From Pseudomonadota bacterium (GTDB lineage: Bacteria > Pseudomonadota > Gammaproteobacteria > Burkholderiales > Burkholderiaceae): 18,866 bases of DNA. Below the pieces are notes generated by a model that worked only from the letters and a program-made list of their open reading frames with translations, did no database searches and was not told the origin of the DNA. The stretch lies in assembly GCA_021783435.1 (NCBI GenBank), contig JAJXUC010000033.1, positions 1-18,866 on the forward strand, written 5' to 3'. The position numbers were made by a program, and so were the translations under genes. The stretch's first letter is position 1, and each line of letters starts with the position of its first letter. This document shows positions 1 to 8,271 of the stretch, in pieces.

Positions 1-178
1 CGGTGAGCGAGAGCCGGCGCGTCGTGCGATGCAGAAGACGCGCGCCCAGATGCGCCTCGAGCGCCCCGATCTGGCGTGTCACGGCGGCGTTGGAGATGCC
101 CAGCGCATCGGCGGCCCGCACAAAGCTACCCGAGTCGACCACTTGCACGAGCACACGCATCGCGTAGGAAAGATCCAT
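1..178 (-). CDS. LysR-type transcriptional regulator, N-terminal fragment
   Basis: Reading leftward from an ATG at 178, the frame stays open to the window edge, giving the first 59 residues; the rest lies outside. It starts MDLSYAMRVLVQVVDSGSF and continues with AADALGISNAAVTRQIGALE and LGARLLHRTTRRLSLT, which is the winged helix-turn-helix of LysR-type regulators with the recognition helix around residues 28-42. These proteins bind DNA as tetramers and usually control a divergent neighbour and themselves; the effector cannot be judged without the C-terminal domain. A GGAG lies at 187-190, 8 nt before the start. A perfect dyad at 191-213 abuts this ribosome site and is a natural autoregulatory operator. 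The plus-strand genes from 333 onward are the likely divergent targets (inference). Family assignment is firm; the target is not. Confidence 0.88.
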   Translation of the reverse strand, partial: MDLSYAMRVLVQVVDSGSFVRAADALGISNAAVTRQIGALEAHLGARLLHRTTRRLSLT

Positions 179-190
179 GATCTTGGCTCC

Positions 191-213
191 ATCGTTACGC
201 TAATCGTAACGAT
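191..213. promoter_or_regulatory. Perfect dyad with LysR-type T-N11-A core, candidate operator
   Basis: Arms ATCGTTACG (191-199) and CGTAACGAT (205-213) are exact reverse complements around a 5-base centre, CTAAT. The core has T at 196 and A at 208 with 11 bases between them inside the dyad, which is the classic LysR-type binding pattern. The site sits in the divergent gap immediately upstream of the regulator's ribosome-binding site. Binding there would cover the regulator's own transcript start or leader and could also affect the plus-strand genes. Confidence 0.6.
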
Positions 214-332
214 CAATTGCGCTTCGTCCTCTGTTTCGGCGCATCACCGACCTCTACAGTTCGGATCGTGGTGCATGCGGTCGCGTTCACCTCGGCACCC
301 CACCCAACCCCATTCCTGAATCGGAGGTCATG

Positions 333-526
333 ATGCGTGACATCATCAGTTCCATCGCCAGCTCGCCTTCGGTTGCGAGCTGCAGGCCGACTGGAAGGAG
401 CCGACTGCGGATGCGATGTTTGAGCCGTTCATCGACAATCTTCCAGAATATGGTTTCGTCGTCCAAGGATTCTGGAATAACGCCAACACACGCGCCGTGC
501 CGGATCCGTTCGGAACCGTGAAGTGA
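333..526 (+). pseudogene. Frameshifted short coding remnant, unknown family
   Basis: A GGAGG at 323-327 precedes ATG at 333 by 5 nt, so translation could start well. The frame from that ATG soon becomes arginine/serine-rich and unlike a protein. A second frame, open from 341 to a TGA at 524-526, looks like genuine protein: it reads QLAFGCELQADWKEP, then FEPFIDNLPEYGFVVQGFWN and ends TRAVPDPFGTVK. That frame has a TGA at 338-340 and no good start of its own. The simplest reading is a small gene (about 64 residues) broken by an early indel, or a degraded 3' remnant of a longer gene. I do not recognise the family. It lies between the LysR gene and the dioxygenase. Confidence 0.35.
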
Positions 527-564
527 TTCAACCCCGGATGTGATCGGTCAACGAGGACAACACG

Positions 565-1350
565 ATGTCGCACATGCCTTCCCTGTACGTCTCCCACGGT
601 TCGCCCATGTTGCCGCTGGAGCCCGGAACCGCGGGCCCCATGCTTGCGGCTCTGGGTCGCGAGCTACCACCGCCAGCGGCCATCCTCGCGTTCTCGCCGC
701 ATTGGATGGCGCGCGCCCCGGCCGTGGGGTCGAGCCCGAAGCCCCCGACCATCCACGATTTCGGCGGTTTCGATCCGGCCTTGCACGAACTGCGCTATCC
801 GGCAGCCGGCAACCCCGAGCTCGCCCAGCGCGTGGCCGGCTTGCTGCAGGCAGCCGGCTGGCCCGCCGCGCTGGACCCGGGCCGGGGCCTGGACCACGGT
901 GTGTGGGTGCCACTGCGCTTCATGTTCCCGCAGGCCGATGTTCCCGTGGTCCCCCTGGCCATGCCGTGGCCCCTGGACGCCGCCGGTGCATACAAGCTGG
1001 GCCAAGTTCTGGCCCCTCTGGCGGACGATGGCGTGCTGCTGTTCGGCACCGGCAGTCTGACCCACAACCTGCACGAATTCCATCCTGGGGCCGTGACCGA
1101 CGAGCCGCCCGAGCCCTATGTGCTGGAATTCGTCGACTGGATGCGTGACGCCATCGAGCGTGGCGCAACCGACGCCCTGCTCGACTACCGCCGTCAAGCT
1201 CCGCATGCCATCCGCGCGCACCCGAGCGACGAACATCTGCTGCCGCTGTTCTGGGCGCTCGGTGCCGCCGGCAAGACGGCCAAGCCACAGCACAAGAGCG
1301 GCGGCGTGCACTACGGCACGCTCAGCATGGATGCGTGGGTGTTGGCCTGA
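565..1350 (+). CDS. ygiD: LigB-family extradiol dioxygenase, DODA/YgiD type
   Basis: A 261-residue protein of the class III (LigB) extradiol ring-cleavage superfamily, closest in character to E. coli YgiD and plant 4,5-DOPA dioxygenase. Visible landmarks are SLYVSHGSP (His11), AFSPHW (His46), IHDFGGF (64-68), LDHGVWVPL (His111), GTGSLTHNLHE (His167) and HPSDEHLLPLF (His219, His224). In this family His residues equivalent to 11, 46 and 224 bind one divalent metal (zinc in YgiD) and a further His assists catalysis. The length matches the family. The start ATG has GAGGA at 553-557, 7 nt upstream. It leads a same-strand run with an esterase 46 nt downstream and a DoxX gene after that. The real substrate, probably a catechol-like aromatic, is unknown. 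Family certainty is high, specificity low. Confidence 0.85.
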   Translation: MSHMPSLYVSHGSPMLPLEPGTAGPMLAALGRELPPPAAILAFSPHWMARAPAVGSSPKPPTIHDFGGFDPALHELRYPAAGNPELAQRVAGLLQAAGWPAALDPGRGLDHGVWVPLRFMFPQADVPVVPLAMPWPLDAAGAYKLGQVLAPLADDGVLLFGTGSLTHNLHEFHPGAVTDEPPEPYVLEFVDWMRDAIERGATDALLDYRRQAPHAIRAHPSDEHLLPLFWALGAAGKTAKPQHKSGGVHYGTLSMDAWVLA

Positions 1351-1396
1351 AGGCCGCCGCCCAGCCAACCCCCCAGTCACCGACGAAAGCCGAACC

Positions 1397-2119
1397 ATGC
1401 CCGCATCCATCATCGTCGCCCAGCCCGAAGGCCATGCCGAACAACTCATGCTGCTGTTCCACGGCTTGGGCTCGGACGCCCAGGACCTGGTGCCGCTCGG
1501 CCAGCAGTTGGCCGTGGCGTTTCCCAGGGCCTGGATCGTCAGTGTGCAGGCCCGTGAACCCTCCGATTTCGGCCACGGCTACCAGTGGTTTTCCGTGAAC
1601 GGCGTGAGCGAGGCCAACCGCGCCGAGCGCGTCGCGCAGGCCTTGCCCGCATTCCTGGAAGCCGTGCGGCATTGGCAGGGCCTCGCGCAGGTCGGCGTCG
1701 GGCAAACGGCCCTCATCGGGTTCTCGCAAGGCGCCATCATGGCGCTGGAGTCGACACGCGATCGAACCCCCGTCGCCGGGCGCGTGGTGTCCATCGCCGG
1801 GCGCTTTGCCCAGTTGCCAACCACACCGGCGGCGGGCACGACACTGCACTTCCTGCATGGCAAGAGCGACGCGGTGATGCCTTACGGCCTCACGGTGGCA
1901 GCCGCCGAACACCTGGTTGCCCTGGGCGGGGACGTGACGGCGGATGTGCTGCCCTTTCTCGGCCACGGCATCAACGCGGAACTGGTCGAACTGCTGATTG
2001 AACGCCTGCAAGGCTATGTCCCGCGCAGCCTGTGGCGGGCCGCGCTTGCCGCAGACCCTGGAAGCAAGAGCGCTCAGGGTCGAACCGTTTTGCCGGGGTC
2101 CGACGATTCAGGGCCCTAG
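1397..2119 (+). CDS. ypfH: YpfH-type esterase (phospholipase/carboxylesterase family)
   Basis: A 240-residue cytosolic alpha/beta hydrolase. After the start come LMLLFHGLGSDAQDLVPLG (18-35, oxyanion hole region), the nucleophile elbow GFSQG with Ser110, HGKSDAVMP with Asp158, and FLGHGI with His190, giving a complete Ser-Asp-His triad in the expected order and spacing. This is the carboxylesterase/phospholipase family of E. coli YpfH (232 residues); such enzymes hydrolyse short acyl esters, natural substrates unknown. The ATG at 1397 was chosen because the protein begins at the typical place; the longer in-frame extension overlaps the dioxygenase gene and is not protein-like. No clear Shine-Dalgarno precedes it, so translation may be coupled to the upstream gene. 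The last 30 residues form a low-complexity tail beyond the fold. Confidence 0.85.
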   Translation: MPASIIVAQPEGHAEQLMLLFHGLGSDAQDLVPLGQQLAVAFPRAWIVSVQAREPSDFGHGYQWFSVNGVSEANRAERVAQALPAFLEAVRHWQGLAQVGVGQTALIGFSQGAIMALESTRDRTPVAGRVVSIAGRFAQLPTTPAAGTTLHFLHGKSDAVMPYGLTVAAAEHLVALGGDVTADVLPFLGHGINAELVELLIERLQGYVPRSLWRAALAADPGSKSAQGRTVLPGSDDSGP

Positions 2120-2173
2120 CTCCCAGCTCGCGCTAGCGTGAGTATTGCCACCCCCCATCCTTCGGAGTTCATC

Positions 2174-2581
2174 ATGATCAAACAATCCACCGCACCCTAT
2201 GCGGCACTGCTGTTGCGCGTGAGCCTGGGCATCATGTTCCTGGCCCATGTGGGGCTCAAGATCTTTGTCTTCACCGTTCCCGGTTTCGTCGGGTATTTTG
2301 CTTCGCTCGGACTGCCTGCGATCCTGGCCTATGCCGTCATCGCGCTGGAGTTGTTCGGTGGCATTGCCCTCATCCTGGGCATCTACGCACCCTGGGTCGC
2401 CATCCCCCTGGCGCTGGAGATGCTCGGCACGATTGTTCTCGTGCATGGCGCCAACGGCTGGCTGTTCACCAACAAGGGCGGCGGCTGGGAATATCCCGCG
2501 TTCTGGGCGGTGGGCCTGGTCGCCCTGTTCCTGCTGGGCGATGGCGCCATGGCGCTCAAGCCTCAGCGCAGTCGTGGATGA
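2174..2581 (+). CDS. DoxX family membrane protein
   Basis: A 135-residue integral membrane protein with about four hydrophobic segments (roughly 9-28, 50-70, 73-93 and 108-124). LLRVSLGIMFLAHVGLKIF at the start, IALELFGGIALILGIY (56-71) and the NGWLFTNKGGGWEYP loop (94-108) are characteristic of DoxX. Family members are inner-membrane proteins linked to quinone/thiosulfate oxidation or redox stress, but most are uncharacterised. A GTG at 2138 would extend the protein; ATG 2174 is preferred because GGAG at 2164-2167 lies 6 nt ahead and the protein then begins at the usual family position. It is third in line behind the dioxygenase and esterase and faces the GST gene. Confidence 0.85.
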   Translation: MIKQSTAPYAALLLRVSLGIMFLAHVGLKIFVFTVPGFVGYFASLGLPAILAYAVIALELFGGIALILGIYAPWVAIPLALEMLGTIVLVHGANGWLFTNKGGGWEYPAFWAVGLVALFLLGDGAMALKPQRSRG

Positions 2582-2669
2582 ACGCTCGGGCGCCAGGGGT
2601 GAGGGTCCAGCGGCGAACGCTCGTCTTGCACCTCGGCCCGGTCGACACCCACCGTCAAGTCGGCGATGG

Positions 2670-2711
2670 CCTTCTTCAAAAGAAGGTGTCGGTCATCCCC
2701 TCGATCGAGGG
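2670..2711. terminator. Tandem dyads between convergent doxX and GST genes
   Basis: Two perfect dyads fill part of the 135-bp convergent gap. CCTTCTT (2670-2676) pairs with AAGAAGG (2680-2686) across a 3-base loop. CCCTCGATCGAGGG (2698-2711) is self-complementary and ends 5 nt from the GST stop codon. Neither is followed by a clear T-tract, so classical intrinsic termination is uncertain; they may instead protect 3' ends. Nothing convincingly coding was seen in the gap. Confidence 0.35.
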
Positions 2712-2716
2712 CCAGT

Positions 2717-3337
2717 TCACGCCGGTGGTGGCGCGGTGTCCTGAAACGAGGCGCGTTGGGCGAGCTTGTCGAACAGCTTGGCCAGTTTGGGTTCGTCGTG
2801 CTTCCAACTGACGCTGGGGCAGCGGAAATCCACATAAGCCAGGGCGGAACCGATGGCGATGTCGGCCAAAGTCAGGTGGTTGCCGCACATCCAGGGCGAG
2901 TCGCCCAGGCCGGCGGACATGGCCTTGATGGCTGCTCGCACTTTGCCGAGTTGACGGTCGATCCAGGCCTGGCTGCGCTGGGCATCGGTGCGGCCGGGCC
3001 AGGTCTGCTCCAGGCGGGCGGCAGAGGCGGCATCCATCACGCCGTCGGCCAGAGCTTCCCAGGTGCGCACCTCGGCGCGCTCACGCCCGGTGCCCGGAAT
3101 GAGTTTGCCCACAGGCGACAGGGTGTCGAGGTATTCGACGATGACGCGCGAGTCATAGATGCTGCTGCCGTCTTCCAGCACCAGGCAGGGGACTTTACCC
3201 AGCGGGTTGCTGTCCTGGATACGCGTGGCTGCATCCCAGACGTTTTCCTCGACGAACTTGTATTCGAGTTTTTTTTCCGCGAGAACGATGCGGACTTTGC
3301 GCACATAAGGGCTGGTACGCGAGCCGATGAGTTTCAT
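2717..3337 (-). CDS. Glutathione S-transferase family protein, YibF-like
   Basis: A 206-residue cytosolic GST. The thioredoxin-like N-terminal domain (about 1-78) has MKLIGSRTSPYVRKVRI with a candidate catalytic Ser9, the cis-proline GKVPCLV (48-53) and the glutathione-binding IYDSRVI (60-66). The helical C-terminal domain carries the N-capping motif HLTLADIAIG (154-163). It resembles E. coli YibF in start and length. Two ATGs are close (3343 and 3337); 3337 is chosen because YibF-type proteins begin MKL. A TATACT -10 element lies at 3367-3372 on this strand, with no strong Shine-Dalgarno. It is divergent from purB. Substrate is not predictable; these enzymes conjugate or reduce electrophiles using glutathione. 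Confidence 0.88.
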   Translation of the reverse strand: MKLIGSRTSPYVRKVRIVLAEKKLEYKFVEENVWDAATRIQDSNPLGKVPCLVLEDGSSIYDSRVIVEYLDTLSPVGKLIPGTGRERAEVRTWEALADGVMDAASAARLEQTWPGRTDAQRSQAWIDRQLGKVRAAIKAMSAGLGDSPWMCGNHLTLADIAIGSALAYVDFRCPSVSWKHDEPKLAKLFDKLAQRASFQDTAPPPA

Positions 3338-3366
3338 GACCATGGTGAGCTTGAATTTAAGGCCGC

Positions 3367-3372
3367 AGTATA
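3367..3372 (-). promoter_or_regulatory. Candidate -10 element for the GST gene
   Basis: On the minus strand the hexamer is TATACT, five of six matches to TATAAT. The implied transcription start near 3360 leaves a leader of about 24 nt before ATG 3337. No good -35 is visible at 16-18 nt. Confidence 0.4.
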
Positions 3373-3373
3373 A

Positions 3374-4876
<1,503 letters not shown>

Positions 4877-5012
4877 GCTGGAGTCGCCGCGGCGCAGCCG
4901 GGCCGTTCCCAGGTCCGTCGCGCCTAGGTCGAGTTGCCTGCGAGCCTTTTTCCACCGCCTACCGCCCACCGCCGAGCGCACACGACTTTCCCCCCTCGCC
5001 AGGACCCTTCCC

Positions 5013-5372
5013 ATGCTCAAGCTCATCGTCAAGTGGCTGCTCTCGGCCACGGCCCTTCTGGCTGTGGCGTATCTCTACAGCGGTGTGCAGATCGCGGGTT
5101 TCGCCGCGGCCATGTGGGCGGCGCTCATCATCGGCCTGCTCAACACGCTGGTGCGCCCGGTGCTGTTCATCCTGACCCTGCCCATCACGGTGCTCACGCT
5201 GGGGCTGTTCTTCTTCGTCATCAATGCGCTGATGTTCTATGCCGCATCCGGACTGATCGATGGTTTCGTCGTGCGCAGCTTCGGCGCCGCCATCATCGGC
5301 TCGCTGCTGTACAGCGCCGCCGGGCTCATCATCGACAGCGCGCTGGAAGGCGTGTTCGTGGCCCGACGCTGA
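5013..5372 (+). CDS. YvlD-type membrane protein (phage_holin_4_2 family)
   Basis: A 119-residue, almost wholly hydrophobic protein with four predicted membrane helices (about 4-22, 29-47, 49-78 and 90-110). The stretch GLLNTLVRPVLFILTLPIT followed by VLTLGLFFFVINALMFY (41-76) is diagnostic of the family often named phage holin family protein, which includes Bacillus YvlD. Despite the name, it is a widespread chromosomal family and there are no phage genes here; function is unknown, with envelope stress roles proposed for some relatives. AGGA at 5001-5004 lies 8 nt before the ATG. It is 136 nt downstream of purB on the same strand and convergent with htpX. Confidence 0.85.
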   Translation: MLKLIVKWLLSATALLAVAYLYSGVQIAGFAAAMWAALIIGLLNTLVRPVLFILTLPITVLTLGLFFFVINALMFYAASGLIDGFVVRSFGAAIIGSLLYSAAGLIIDSALEGVFVARR

Positions 5373-5391
5373 GTCGCGCAGGGCTTTGCCG

Positions 5392-5419
5392 AAAAAAAAG
5401 CGACCCGGTCGGGTCGCTT
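5392..5419 (-). terminator. Intrinsic terminator of htpX
   Basis: On the minus strand, AAGCGACCC and GGGTCGCTT (plus positions 5411-5419 and 5398-5406) form a 9-bp stem with a 4-base loop, followed directly by eight T residues (plus A-tract 5392-5399). It lies 24 nt after the htpX stop codon. The plus-strand 3' side lacks a T-run, so it should terminate mainly the def-fmt-htpX side. Confidence 0.9.
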
Positions 5420-5443
5420 CGGGAACGGCAGCGATGGGCTGGC

Positions 5444-6322
5444 TCACCAACGATTGTTCGGGGATTGCCCGGTGCGCATCGTTTGCGCGATCTGCATCAG
5501 CGCGGCGACGCGCTCCTCGGTCGGCGGGTGGGTGGAGAACAGCTTGCCGATACCGCCAGCATGCAGCGGGTTCAAAATCATCATCTGCGCGGTTGCCGGA
5601 TGCGACTCGGCGGCCTGGAACGGAACGCCACGCGCCACGGCCTCGATCTTCTGCAGCGCCGATGCCAGGGCTTCCGGGTCGCCCGAAATTTCTGCGCCGC
5701 CGCGATCGGCCTCGAACTCGCGGGCGCGCGAGATGGCCATCTGAATCAGGCTTGCCGCCAGTGGCGCCAGGATGGCCAGGGCGATGCCGGCGATCGGGTT
5801 CGTCGGGCGGCCGTTCTCATCACGCCCGCCGAAGAACATGGCGAAATTCGCCAGCGCCGAAATGGCGCCGGCCATGGTCGCGCTGATGGTGGAAATGAGA
5901 ATGTCGCGGTGCTTCACATGGGTGAGTTCGTGTGCCATGACGCCGCGCAGTTCGCGCTCGCTGAGCACGCGCATGATGCCGGTGGTGGCAGCCACCGCGG
6001 CGTGCTCCGGGTTGCGCCCGGTGGCGAAGGCGTTGGGCGCGTCTTCGTTGATGACGTAGACGCGCGGCATGGGCAGTTGTGCCCGCTGCGCCAGTTCCTG
6101 CACCATGCGGTAGAACTGCGGCGCGCTCTGCGCATCGACCTCCTGCGCGTTGTACATGCGCAGCACCATCTTGTCGGAAAACCAGTAGCTGAAAAAGTTC
6201 ATGCCGACAGCGAACAACAGCGCCAGCATCATGCCCTGCTTGCCGCCGATGTAGGAGCCGATCACCATGAACAGCGCCGTGATGGCGGCCATCAGCATGG
6301 CGGTCTTGAGCAGATTGAACAT
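5444..6322 (-). CDS. htpX: Membrane-bound zinc metalloprotease HtpX
   Basis: A 292-residue M48-family peptidase of the inner membrane that degrades misfolded membrane proteins and acts with FtsH. It has two N-terminal membrane helices (about 7-25 and 30-47), the zinc site HELTH (131-135) within [14 protein letters not shown], hydrophobic segments near 144-165 and 178-197, and the third-ligand motif EFEAD (Glu202 to Asp206). [14 protein letters not shown] (262-275) is the usual C-terminal signature. ATG 6322 is chosen over an upstream in-frame start because GAGGTG sits 6 nt ahead and the mature family begins with MFN. It follows fmt by 75 nt and ends at a strong terminator. The 75-nt gap has CTTGAA at its start, recalling a heat-shock -35, but no convincing partner -10. 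Confidence 0.96.
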   Translation of the reverse strand: MFNLLKTAMLMAAITALFMVIGSYIGGKQGMMLALLFAVGMNFFSYWFSDKMVLRMYNAQEVDAQSAPQFYRMVQELAQRAQLPMPRVYVINEDAPNAFATGRNPEHAAVAATTGIMRVLSERELRGVMAHELTHVKHRDILISTISATMAGAISALANFAMFFGGRDENGRPTNPIAGIALAILAPLAASLIQMAISRAREFEADRGGAEISGDPEALASALQKIEAVARGVPFQAAESHPATAQMMILNPLHAGGIGKLFSTHPPTEERVAALMQIAQTMRTGQSPNNRW

Positions 6323-6397
6323 CGCAATCACCTCGTTTACGTTTGGAAACAATGACGTAGATTGTGCCCCAGGGGGAAAGTTCAAGTCCGCCGGGCT

Positions 6398-7471
6398 TCA
6401 GGCTGGGGGATGCCGGGGGTTCGACGACGACCGAGCACCGGCCTGCGGCGGTGGGCCGGAAGCGAAGATCTGGCCCGCTTGCAGCATGACGCTTTGCAGC
6501 ACCAAGCTTGCATCCTGCGGCTTGCCACCGGGTTTTTGCAGCCGTGTCAGGCGCAGGCAACCGGTGCCGCAGGCCACGTCGACGCCCTGGGGGTGCGCCG
6601 CAAGCACGGCGCCGGGCTGGTGTCCAGCCGGGTCCAAGGGCAACACCTTGGCGGCCAGGATTTTCAACGCCATCTCGCCCCAACGCGTTTGTGTGCCCGG
6701 AGCGGGCTGGAAGGCACGGATGCGCCGCTCCAGCACGTCAGCCGGAAGCGACCAGTCCAGCCACGCTTCACGCTTGTCGATCTTTGCAGCGTAGGTCGCG
6801 TCCTCGGCAGGCTGGGCCGTGGGCTCGGCCACTCCGGCGCCCAGGTCCGCCAGGGTTTGCAGCAGCAGGCGCCCGCCCAAGGCCGCGAGCTTGTCATGCA
6901 GGCTGGCGGTGGTGTCGTCGGGATCGATGGGGATGTCTTGCATGCGATAGACCGCACCGGTATCCAGCCCCGCGTCCATGCGCATGATGCTGATGCCGGT
7001 TTCACGGTCACCCGCTTCGATCGCGCGGTGGATGGGTGCCGCCCCCCGCCAGCGCGGCAGCAGCGAGGCGTGGATGTTGACGCAGCCCAGGGGTGGAAGG
7101 TCCAGCAGCCATTGCGGCAGGATCAGCCCATAGGCGGCAACCACCAGCACGTCCGGCCCGGCTCGCCGCAGCGCCTCACGTGCCGTTGCGGCATCGTCGT
7201 GCCAGCGACCGTCCAGCCGCAGGCCCCGGGGCTGGGCCAGCGGCAGGCCATGGGCCACGGCCACGCGCTTGACGGCGCTGGGCTGCACTTGCAGGCCGCG
7301 CCCCGCAGGGCGATCGGGTTGGGTCAGCACCAGCGGCAGCTCGAAGCCCGCCGTGAGCAGGTCGCGCAGCGCGACCGCGGCAAATTCCGGCGTGCCGGCG
7401 AAGGCCACGCGCAGCTTGGGGGTGCAGACCGTGTTCGCGTCGAGCCCCGATGCGGTGGGTGCGGAACTCAA
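6398..7471 (-). CDS. fmt: Methionyl-tRNA formyltransferase, non-AUG start
   Basis: This enzyme formylates Met on the initiator tRNA using 10-formyl-tetrahydrofolate. Visible are [13 protein letters not shown] (20-32), [11 protein letters not shown] (49-59), the [12 protein letters not shown] loop (136-147) and the catalytic trio Asn132, His134 and Asp170 (in VNIHAS and [11 protein letters not shown]), matching E. coli 108, 110 and 146 at constant offset. The C-terminal tRNA-binding domain follows from about 235. There is no ATG near the true start: in-frame options are TTG at 7471, whose bases overlap the def stop as TTGA, and GTG at 7408, which trims the first strand. TTG gives 357 residues against 315 in E. 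coli, partly from a nine-residue insertion near 84-92 and a proline-rich tail. Identity is certain, the start is not. Confidence 0.93.
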   Translation of the reverse strand: MSSAPTASGLDANTVCTPKLRVAFAGTPEFAAVALRDLLTAGFELPLVLTQPDRPAGRGLQVQPSAVKRVAVAHGLPLAQPRGLRLDGRWHDDAATAREALRRAGPDVLVVAAYGLILPQWLLDLPPLGCVNIHASLLPRWRGAAPIHRAIEAGDRETGISIMRMDAGLDTGAVYRMQDIPIDPDDTTASLHDKLAALGGRLLLQTLADLGAGVAEPTAQPAEDATYAAKIDKREAWLDWSLPADVLERRIRAFQPAPGTQTRWGEMALKILAAKVLPLDPAGHQPGAVLAAHPQGVDVACGTGCLRLTRLQKPGGKPQDASLVLQSVMLQAGQIFASGPPPQAGARSSSNPRHPPA

Positions 7472-7974
7472 GCGGCTTCGCGCTGGCGCTTGAGCATGCG
7501 TGATTTGATGCGGTTGCGCTTGAGCGGTGAGAGGTAGTCGACGAACACCTTGCCGTCGAGATGATCCATCTCGTGCTGGATGCAGACCGAGAGCAGCCCG
7601 TCGGCCTCCAGCTCGAAATGCTCGCCCTGGGCATTGAGTGCGCGCACGCAAATGCGGTCGGGGCGGGTCACCTTGTCGTAGATGCCCGGCACCGACAGGC
7701 AGCCTTCTTCCCACTCCTTCTGGTCAGCGCTGCGCGCGACGATTTCCGGGTTGATCAGCACCAACGGCTGGTCGCGTTCCTCGGAGATGTCGGACACGAT
7801 GATGCGCTCGTGGATGTCGGCCTGCGTCGCCGCCAGGCCCACGCCCTTGGCCGCGTACATCGTTTCGAACAAGTCGGCCAGGAGTGCGCGCACGCGGTCG
7901 TCCACCACGGCGACCGGTTTGGCCACCTTGTACAAGCGGGGGTCGGGGTATTGAAGGATGGTGAGTTGGGACAT
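7468..7974 (-). CDS. def: Peptide deformylase
   Basis: A 168-residue metalloenzyme (iron in vivo) that removes the formyl group from nascent protein N-termini. All three family motifs are present: GVGLAATQ (44-51), EGCLSVP (90-96, metal ligand Cys92) and QHEMDHLDG (133-141, ligands His134 and His138, catalytic Glu135). Length equals the usual 165-175. GGAG lies 6 nt before the ATG. It is the first gene of the def-fmt-htpX run; its stop codon overlaps the proposed fmt start by 4 nt, suggesting translational coupling. It is divergent from the LysM gene across a 297-bp gap. Confidence 0.97.
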   Translation of the reverse strand: MSQLTILQYPDPRLYKVAKPVAVVDDRVRALLADLFETMYAAKGVGLAATQADIHERIIVSDISEERDQPLVLINPEIVARSADQKEWEEGCLSVPGIYDKVTRPDRICVRALNAQGEHFELEADGLLSVCIQHEMDHLDGKVFVDYLSPLKRNRIKSRMLKRQREAA

Positions 7975-8142
7975 GGTGAACTCCGGGCCGAGGCGGCCCC
8001 GGTACGGTCAAGAAAACACCTGGCGCGGCATTCATGCAACTGCATCGAACCACAAACCGCACTTTTCATTGCAGCAACAGGGCCTTGTGGAGACAATGTA
8101 ACAAGTCTTAGAGGTCTTGTACCGCGCCGAGACCGTGCAGTT

Positions 8143-8191
8143 CGAGCCGACACCACTCGGCTCGCGACCGGTGAACTGCTGGTGGCAGTTC
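8143..8191. other. Two tandem perfect hairpins in the def/LysM divergent gap
   Basis: The gap 7975-8271 holds no convincing gene; an open frame at 8117-8305 is not protein-like. CGAGCCGA (8143-8150) pairs with TCGGCTCG (8157-8164) over a 6-base loop, and GAACTGC (8173-8179) pairs with GCAGTTC (8185-8191) over 5 bases; ACCATGGT, self-complementary, follows at 8197-8204. They lie 80-130 nt ahead of the LysM start and may form a structured 5' leader or protein-binding sites. No known riboswitch was recognised. Confidence 0.45.
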
Positions 8192-8271
8192 GGCGCACCA
8201 TGGTCTGGATGGCACGTCGTTTTGCTGGCCGCTGTTGCGGATACCGATATTTTCTTCCTGGGGGCGGATTC

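Noticed and set aside
2582..2716. Possible coding remnant in the doxX/GST gap
   Set aside because: Open frames on both strands are short, overlap the GST gene, have no ribosome site and resemble no family I know.
4954..4974. Three tandem ACCGCC-based heptads before the YvlD-type gene
   Set aside because: Only three short units in GC-rich DNA; not enough to call a functional repeat or a CRISPR.
5013..5372. Holin as a sign of a prophage
   Set aside because: The family name is historical; the protein is of the chromosomal YvlD kind and no phage gene is nearby.
6323..6397. Heat-shock (sigma-32) promoter for htpX
   Set aside because: A CTTGAA is present, but nothing resembling the CCCCAT-type -10 lies at the right distance, so I did not list it as a feature.
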